DNA from: Nitrosomonadales bacterium
GTDB taxonomy: Bacteria > Pseudomonadota > Gammaproteobacteria > Burkholderiales > Gallionellaceae
Direction of reading: 5' to 3'
NCBI GenBank assembly: GCA_016218465.1
Contig: JACREA010000236.1
Location: forward strand, 1-9,563
Length of the DNA: 9,563 nucleotides
Each line of letters begins with the position of its first letter. Position 1 is the first letter of the stretch. A model generated the notes under the pieces. The model did no database searches and was not told where the DNA came from. It saw only the letters and a program-made list of their open reading frames with translations. Positions 4,848 through 9,563 of the stretch are shown in pieces. The translations under genes and the position numbers were made by a program.

Positions 4848-7800
4848 ATGAATGTTTCGTCCTGGTCCATCCGCAACCCGATTCCTGCGGTGCTTTTCTT
4901 CGTGATGCTCTCATTCATGGGTACGATGGCTTTCAAGGCCATGAAGATCCAGCTTTTCCCGGATATCGACTTGCCGATGATCACGGTGACGGCCATGTTG
5001 CCAGGTGCTTCGCCGGACCAGATGGAAGCCGAGGTGGCGCGCAAAATCGAGAACTCGCTCGCCAGCCTGCAGGGGTTGAAGCACCTGTACACCCAGGTCA
5101 AAGACGGCTCTGCCACTGTATCCGCCGAGTTCCGCCTGGAACGCGATTCAAGATTGGCACTGGAAGATGTGCGCTCTGCCGTGGCGCGTATCCGCGGCGA
5201 GTTGCCGCGTGAAATGCTCGATCCGCTAATCAACAAGGTGGAGATGGCCGGCAAGCCTATCCTGACCTACACGATAGCCGCACCGGGCATGAGCGAAGAA
5301 GAGTTGTCGTGGTTTGTGGAAAACAACGTCACCAAGCTTCTTCTCGGAGTAAAAGGTGTCGGGGCAGTCAGCCGTGTTGGCGGAGTGACGCGGCAGGTTC
5401 GCGTGGAGCTTGATCCGGCCAAGCTGCTGGCGCTGAACCTCACCGCCTCCGAAATCTCCAGCCAGTTGCGGCAGATCCAGCTGGAAGCGCCGGGCGGGCG
5501 CACCGATCTGGGCGGTTCGGAACAATCGGTGCGCACGGTGGCGACGGTGAAAACGGCCGAGCAGTTGGGGCAAATGGAGATCAGTCTGCGCGATGGCCGG
5601 CTCGTGAGGCTCAACCAGGTGGCCGAGGTAAGCGACTCTATCGCTGAGCGGCGCTCTGCGGCGTTGCACAACGGCAAACAAGTAGTCGGATTTGAAATCA
5701 TGCGTTCGCTGGGAGCCGGCGATGTCGAAGTGGCCAATGGCGTCACCAAGGCGCTTGAGACTCTCAAGGAAAGCCACCCTGAAATCAACGTTGAGCGTGT
5801 GTTCAACACGGTTGACCAGGTGTATGAAACCTACAAGGGTTCGATGGAGATGATCTTCGAGGGATCCCTGCTGGCGGTGATTGTGGTGATATTTTTCCTG
5901 CGCAACTCGCGCGCAACAGTGGTTGCGGTAACCGCCCTGCCGCTTGCCGTTGTGCCAACGTTTGCGGTCATGTCTCTGCTCGGATTTTCCATCAATATCG
6001 TGACCCTGCTGGCCCTGTCGCTGGTCGTCGGTGTATTGGTGGACGATGCCATCGTGGAAATTGAAAATATCATGCGCCATCTGGAGATGGGGAAAAAGCC
6101 TTATCAGGCAGCCATGGAAGCAGCCGACGAGATCGGCATGGCGGTGATTGCCACCACGTTCACGCTGGTAGCGGTGTTCCTTCCGACAGCCTTCATGAGC
6201 GGCATACCGGGCAAGTTTTTCGTGCAATTTGGCTGGACGGCGGCAGTGGCTGTGCTGTTCTCACTGGTGGTGGCGCGTATGTTGACGCCGATGATGTCAG
6301 CGTATTACTTGCGCCCGCGCGCCGAGCATCCGACGCCTTCATGGATCGAGCTCTATCTCAAATGGGCAAAGTGGTGCCTGAATTATCGCAAGACCACGCT
6401 GCTTTTGACGGCTGCGTTCTTCGCCGGATCAATGGTTTTGGCGGGAAATTTGCCGACGGCATTTCAACCCAAGGACAATCAATCGCAAACCCAGATTACG
6501 CTGACCTTGCCGCCGGGCAGCAAGTTTGAGCAGACCTATGCTCTGGCTGAACAGGCACGGGCCATCATTATGCAGAACCCCAGTGTGACGCTTGTTTATA
6601 CCGCGATCGGCGGGGGTGCGACGGGGGGCAATGCATTTGAGCCCGCAGGCGCGTCGGAGGCTCGCAAGGCCACGCTTTCCATACAACTCAAGCCGCGAAA
6701 TGAACGCATCCATAAGCAGCCCATCGAAGATCAACTGCGCGAAGCGATGACTGCATTGCCCGGCGTGCGCGTCAAGGTCGGCATGGGTTCTTCTTCAGAC
6801 AAATACCAGCTGGTGCTGACCAGCGAAAACAACGTACTGCTGACCGAGCACGCGCTGAAAATCGGGCAGGAACTGCGCACGATTCCGGGCATCGGCAATG
6901 TGGTATCAAATTCCAGCATTTTGCGCCCGGAGGTGGTGGTGCGTCCCGATTTTGCGCGCGCAGCAGATTTGGGCGTGACGTCGAGCGCGATCGCCGACAC
7001 GTTGCGCGTGGCGACTGCCGGTGATTACGACCAAGCGCTGGCAAAGCTCAATTTGCCGGATCGGCAACTGCCGATCATCGTGAAACTGCGCGATGAAGCG
7101 CGGCAGGATATCGAACTGCTTTCGCGTCTGGTGGTTCCGGGTTCGCACGGGCCGGTGATGCTCGGCAATGTCGCCACCTTGAGCCTGGAAAGCGGTCCCG
7201 CACAGATTGACCGTTATGACCGCCAGCGCAATATCACCTTCGAAATAGAATTGGCCGGGCAACCTTTGGGCAAGGTTCAGGCCGCCGTATTGGCATTGAA
7301 CTCCATCAAGAATATGCCGTCTGGCGTGGAGATGGCGCCGATCGGCGATGCCGAGATGATGAAGGAATTGTTCGCGAGTTTCGGCCTGGCGATGTTCACC
7401 GGCGTGATGTGCATCTACTTTGTGCTGGTGCTGCTGTTCAAGGACTTCATGCAGCCAGCCACGATATTGGGCGCGCTGGTGCTGTCCATCCCGGGCGCAT
7501 TCATGGCGCTGTTCCTGACACACACCGCGATTTCAATGCCTTCGATGATAGGACTCATCATGCTGATGGGAATCGCAACAAAGAACTCCATTCTGCTCGT
7601 TGAATACGCCATCGTTTCGCGCCGTGATCGCGGCATGGTACGAACCGAGGCGCTGCTCGATGCGTGCAAAAAACGCGTACGCCCGATCGTGATGACGACA
7701 ATGGCGATGGGTGCAGGTATGCTGCCGGTAGCGTTCGACATCGGGACGGGCGATGGCAGTTTCCGCTCGCCAATGGCAATTGTCGTGATTGGCGGATTGA

Positions 7801-7913
7801 TCACCTCGACCTTCCTGAGCTTGCTGGTAATACCGGTGGTGTACACCTATGTGGACGATGCCATCGAATGGCTCCGCGCCATTGTCAGAAAATTGCGGCC
7901 CGCTCATGCCTGA
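4848..7913 (+). CDS. RND family efflux transporter permease (HAE1/AcrB-like)
   Basis: This proton-driven inner-membrane exporter has 1021 residues, the usual RND length. It begins with a first helix at about residues 12-30 and a large periplasmic loop of porter and docking subdomains. Helices 2-6 follow, then a second helix-loop-helix half. The proton-relay residues are present: the pair D399/D400 in GVLVDDAIVEIEN (AcrB D407/D408), K912 in IATKNSILLVEYA (AcrB K940), R943, and T950 in RPIVMTT (AcrB R971 and T978). The last three share a constant offset of 28 from AcrB, so the second half is colinear. The sequence fits the hydrophobe/amphiphile group rather than the heavy-metal (CusA) group, though the substrate is unknown. 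AAAGG near 4834 precedes the ATG. The gene is coupled to the adaptor upstream. No TolC-like channel or TetR-type regulator adjoins it, so an outer-membrane partner must be encoded elsewhere. It converges on the binding-protein gene. Confidence 0.95.
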   Translation: MNVSSWSIRNPIPAVLFFVMLSFMGTMAFKAMKIQLFPDIDLPMITVTAMLPGASPDQMEAEVARKIENSLASLQGLKHLYTQVKDGSATVSAEFRLERDSRLALEDVRSAVARIRGELPREMLDPLINKVEMAGKPILTYTIAAPGMSEEELSWFVENNVTKLLLGVKGVGAVSRVGGVTRQVRVELDPAKLLALNLTASEISSQLRQIQLEAPGGRTDLGGSEQSVRTVATVKTAEQLGQMEISLRDGRLVRLNQVAEVSDSIAERRSAALHNGKQVVGFEIMRSLGAGDVEVANGVTKALETLKESHPEINVERVFNTVDQVYETYKGSMEMIFEGSLLAVIVVIFFLRNSRATVVAVTALPLAVVPTFAVMSLLGFSINIVTLLALSLVVGVLVDDAIVEIENIMRHLEMGKKPYQAAMEAADEIGMAVIATTFTLVAVFLPTAFMSGIPGKFFVQFGWTAAVAVLFSLVVARMLTPMMSAYYLRPRAEHPTPSWIELYLKWAKWCLNYRKTTLLLTAAFFAGSMVLAGNLPTAFQPKDNQSQTQITLTLPPGSKFEQTYALAEQARAIIMQNPSVTLVYTAIGGGATGGNAFEPAGASEARKATLSIQLKPRNERIHKQPIEDQLREAMTALPGVRVKVGMGSSSDKYQLVLTSENNVLLTEHALKIGQELRTIPGIGNVVSNSSILRPEVVVRPDFARAADLGVTSSAIADTLRVATAGDYDQALAKLNLPDRQLPIIVKLRDEARQDIELLSRLVVPGSHGPVMLGNVATLSLESGPAQIDRYDRQRNITFEIELAGQPLGKVQAAVLALNSIKNMPSGVEMAPIGDAEMMKELFASFGLAMFTGVMCIYFVLVLLFKDFMQPATILGALVLSIPGAFMALFLTHTAISMPSMIGLIMLMGIATKNSILLVEYAIVSRRDRGMVRTEALLDACKKRVRPIVMTTMAMGAGMLPVAFDIGTGDGSFRSPMAIVVIGGLITSTFLSLLVIPVVYTYVDDAIEWLRAIVRKLRPAHA

Positions 7914-7918
7914 TTCGA

Positions 7919-7941
7919 CGTTCAAGTGGAACGCGTTCAAG
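7919..7941. repeat. Small direct and inverted repeats between the convergent genes
   Basis: CGTTCAAG occurs at 7919-7926 and again at 7934-7941. Between them, GAACGCGTTC (7929-7938) is a perfect 10-bp palindrome, and CGTTC/GAACG (7919-7923, 7929-7933) can form a 5-bp stem. This is all that lies in the 59-bp gap between the pump stop and the convergent binding-protein stop. No T-run follows, so it is not a convincing terminator. Confidence 0.25.
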
Positions 7942-7972
7942 CACGCTCCCAATTCAAACATCAGCTCACTCG

Positions 7973-9563
7973 CTACCCCCTGCCCTCTTCCCTCTGCCGC
8001 AGCACGCGCCACATCCAGCCGCCGAACAACAGCAACATCACCGCACCCAGCCACAGCGGCCAGCGCACGGGCTGGTTCCATTCGCGGCGCAACGCATCGC
8101 GCTTTGCCGCATCCACGCTCCAGTATTTGAGTTTGTTGTTCGCCATCACGTTGGGCTTCACGTTGTGCAGCCAGCCGTGCTGCAGCACGTAACTCTTCGG
8201 ATGATAGCCCCACAGCCACGGCGAATCGCGGCGCAGAATTTCCAGCATCCGGTCGATGATGGCCTGCCGTGCCGGGCTGTTTTCCATATTCTTCATCTGT
8301 TCAAACAGCTTGTCGTATTCCGGGTTGCTGTAATTGGCGGCATTCTCCCCGCCCTTGCCCACCTTGGCTTGCGCGCCGTGCAGCAGGAAGAAAAAATTCT
8401 CCGGGTCGGGGTAATCGGCATTCCAGCCGAAATAGAACATTTGCGTATCGCCCTTGCGAATTTTGTCCTGAAAGCGGTTGTAGTCGGTGCTGCGCACCAC
8501 CAGTTGCACGTTGATCTTGTCGAGCTGCTTGCGCATCCAGTCGAGCCGTGACTTGTCTCCAATACCGCTCGATGTGGTATCCAGATTAATCACCAACGGC
8601 TGATTGGTCCGCGCGTCCACGCCATCCGGATAACCCGCTTCGGCAAGCAAGCGCTTGGCTTCTTCAACAGGTTTGCGCTTCGAAGCGCCATCCACCCAGT
8701 CATACACATAGCGATTGATACCCGCCTCGCCCTCGCGATAACCGAAGATGCCGGGCGGGATCGGCGACTGTGCCGCGATGCCGCGCCCGTTGGCGAAGAT
8801 GGAAATATATTCCTCGAAGTCCACTGCAATCGCAATCGCCTGGCGCAGCTTGCGAGAGCGTTCGGAGTCCCCTCCCAACACCGGATCGAGCCAGTTGAAA
8901 CCGGTGTACATCGTGGAAGTCGCAACCGAAGTCGAAAGGCTTATGCCCTGCGCCTTCATCTCGTCGGCCACTATGGCCTCGCCGACGACATTTACCTGCA
9001 CTGCCTGGTCGAAGCTGTCCGAACTGATGCCGGATGCATCGTAAAAACCCTGTAGAAATTTATTCCAGTAAGGAATGGTTTCCTTTTCCAGACTGAATAC
9101 CACCCGGTCGATCAGCGGCAGCGGTTTGCCCGCATCCGCCAGCAAACCGGCCTGCGCATCGCCTGCTTCGCCTTCGGCAGGATAAGTCTCGCTGTCGTAA
9201 TACGGGTTGCGCGTGAGCACCATGCGCCGGTTGGGATCGTTCTCGGACAGGTAATACGGCCCGCTGCCCACCGGCCACCAGTCCAGCGTCAGGTTGCGTT
9301 CGCGCATCCCGGCCTGTGCGTAGAAACGCTCGGCCTCGTGCGGCATCGGCGAGAAGAACGGCATCGCCAGCCAATAGGCGAATTGTGGATACTTGCCGTG
9401 TATCGTGATGCGGTAAGTCAGCTCGTCCACCGCTTCGACGCCCGAGAGCGGAAAGGCATTCAAGTCGAGAAACTCTTGCGGTTCCTTCTTGAGCGCATCC
9501 TGCAACGTCACTGCGTAGTCCTTAAGGCCGACGATGTATTCGCTCATCACGCCGAAAATCGGC
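7973..9563 (-). CDS. ABC transporter substrate-binding protein, family 5, with C-terminal membrane anchor (5'-partial)
   Basis: This is the C-terminal part (529 codons) of a dipeptide/oligopeptide-type solute-binding protein that delivers substrate to an ABC permease. Family 5 signatures, in order, include LTRNPYYDSETYP, the PLIDRVVFSLEKETIPYWNKFLQG strand and helix, YTGFNWLDPVLGG, KLRQAIAIAVDFEEYI, PIPPGIFGY, and VEEAKRLLAEAGYPDG. An unusual C-terminal tail, WPLWLGAVMLLLFGGWMWRVL followed by basic RQREEGRG, is a membrane helix, so the protein is probably tethered to the inner membrane. The frame is open past the GTG at 9550 and the ATG at 9547 to the window edge (PIFG precedes them), so the signal peptide and N-terminal lobe lie outside. 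The full protein should be larger than E. coli DppA. It ends 59 bp from the convergent pump gene. Its expected partner permease is at the opposite edge, on the same strand. Confidence 0.92.
   Translation of the reverse strand, partial: PIFGVMSEYIVGLKDYAVTLQDALKKEPQEFLDLNAFPLSGVEAVDELTYRITIHGKYPQFAYWLAMPFFSPMPHEAERFYAQAGMRERNLTLDWWPVGSGPYYLSENDPNRRMVLTRNPYYDSETYPAEGEAGDAQAGLLADAGKPLPLIDRVVFSLEKETIPYWNKFLQGFYDASGISSDSFDQAVQVNVVGEAIVADEMKAQGISLSTSVATSTMYTGFNWLDPVLGGDSERSRKLRQAIAIAVDFEEYISIFANGRGIAAQSPIPPGIFGYREGEAGINRYVYDWVDGASKRKPVEEAKRLLAEAGYPDGVDARTNQPLVINLDTTSSGIGDKSRLDWMRKQLDKINVQLVVRSTDYNRFQDKIRKGDTQMFYFGWNADYPDPENFFFLLHGAQAKVGKGGENAANYSNPEYDKLFEQMKNMENSPARQAIIDRMLEILRRDSPWLWGYHPKSYVLQHGWLHNVKPNVMANNKLKYWSVDAAKRDALRREWNQPVRWPLWLGAVMLLLFGGWMWRVLRQREEGRG

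Noticed and set aside
5226..6227. 333-codon open frame on the minus strand inside the pump gene
   Set aside because: It is the antisense shadow of a long RND gene. The peptide is rich in His, Arg and Gln and has no recognisable domain, while the plus frame is clearly coding.
7664..8551. 295-codon plus-strand frame spanning the end of the pump and the binding-protein gene
   Set aside because: It crosses two genes of clear identity on both strands, and its sequence resembles no protein family.
1..9563. CRISPR arrays, tRNA or rRNA genes, complete insertion sequences
   Set aside because: No regularly spaced repeats, no tRNA-like cloverleaf or rRNA sequence, and no transposase or integrase reading frame was seen.

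Overview
The window looks like a chromosomal stretch of a Gram-negative proteobacterium. It encodes an RND efflux pump with a periplasmic adaptor and a dipeptide/oligopeptide-type ABC importer. The protein sequences resemble Betaproteobacteria of the Gallionella/Sideroxydans/Nitrosomonadales kind. That placement rests on remembered protein style, not a search.

Layout. Both edges carry parts of an ABC peptide importer on the minus strand. The right edge (7973 to beyond 9563) is the C-terminal part of a family 5 solute-binding protein with a C-terminal membrane anchor. The left edge (408 to below 1) is the N-terminal part of a DppB/YejB-type permease. In such operons the permease usually follows the binding protein directly. 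Here about 7.5 kb lies between them, and every protein gene in that interval is on the plus strand, so the interval reads as an insertion into an importer operon.

The interval has two halves. The first (about 409-3699) is a patchwork of small accessory genes and debris: a possible nucleotidyltransferase N-terminal remnant, an intact DUF2461 gene, the C-terminal half of a FrnE/DsbA-like oxidoreductase, a translationally coupled DUF2442 and NAD(P)H-binding protein pair, an orphan integron attC-like site, a REP/RAYT-type end motif, a PPOX-like flavin-binding gene, and about 310 bp of non-coding DNA with a nested hairpin and a short palindromic repeat. The second half (3736-7913) is an intact two-gene efflux operon: a periplasmic adaptor and a 1021-residue HAE1-type RND pump with its proton-relay residues. 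No outer-membrane channel or regulator is next to it.

No wholly new system is evident. The points most worth checking are the split importer operon, the lone attC-like site, and the cluster of truncated genes and palindromes, which together mark the first half as a recombination-prone accessory patch.
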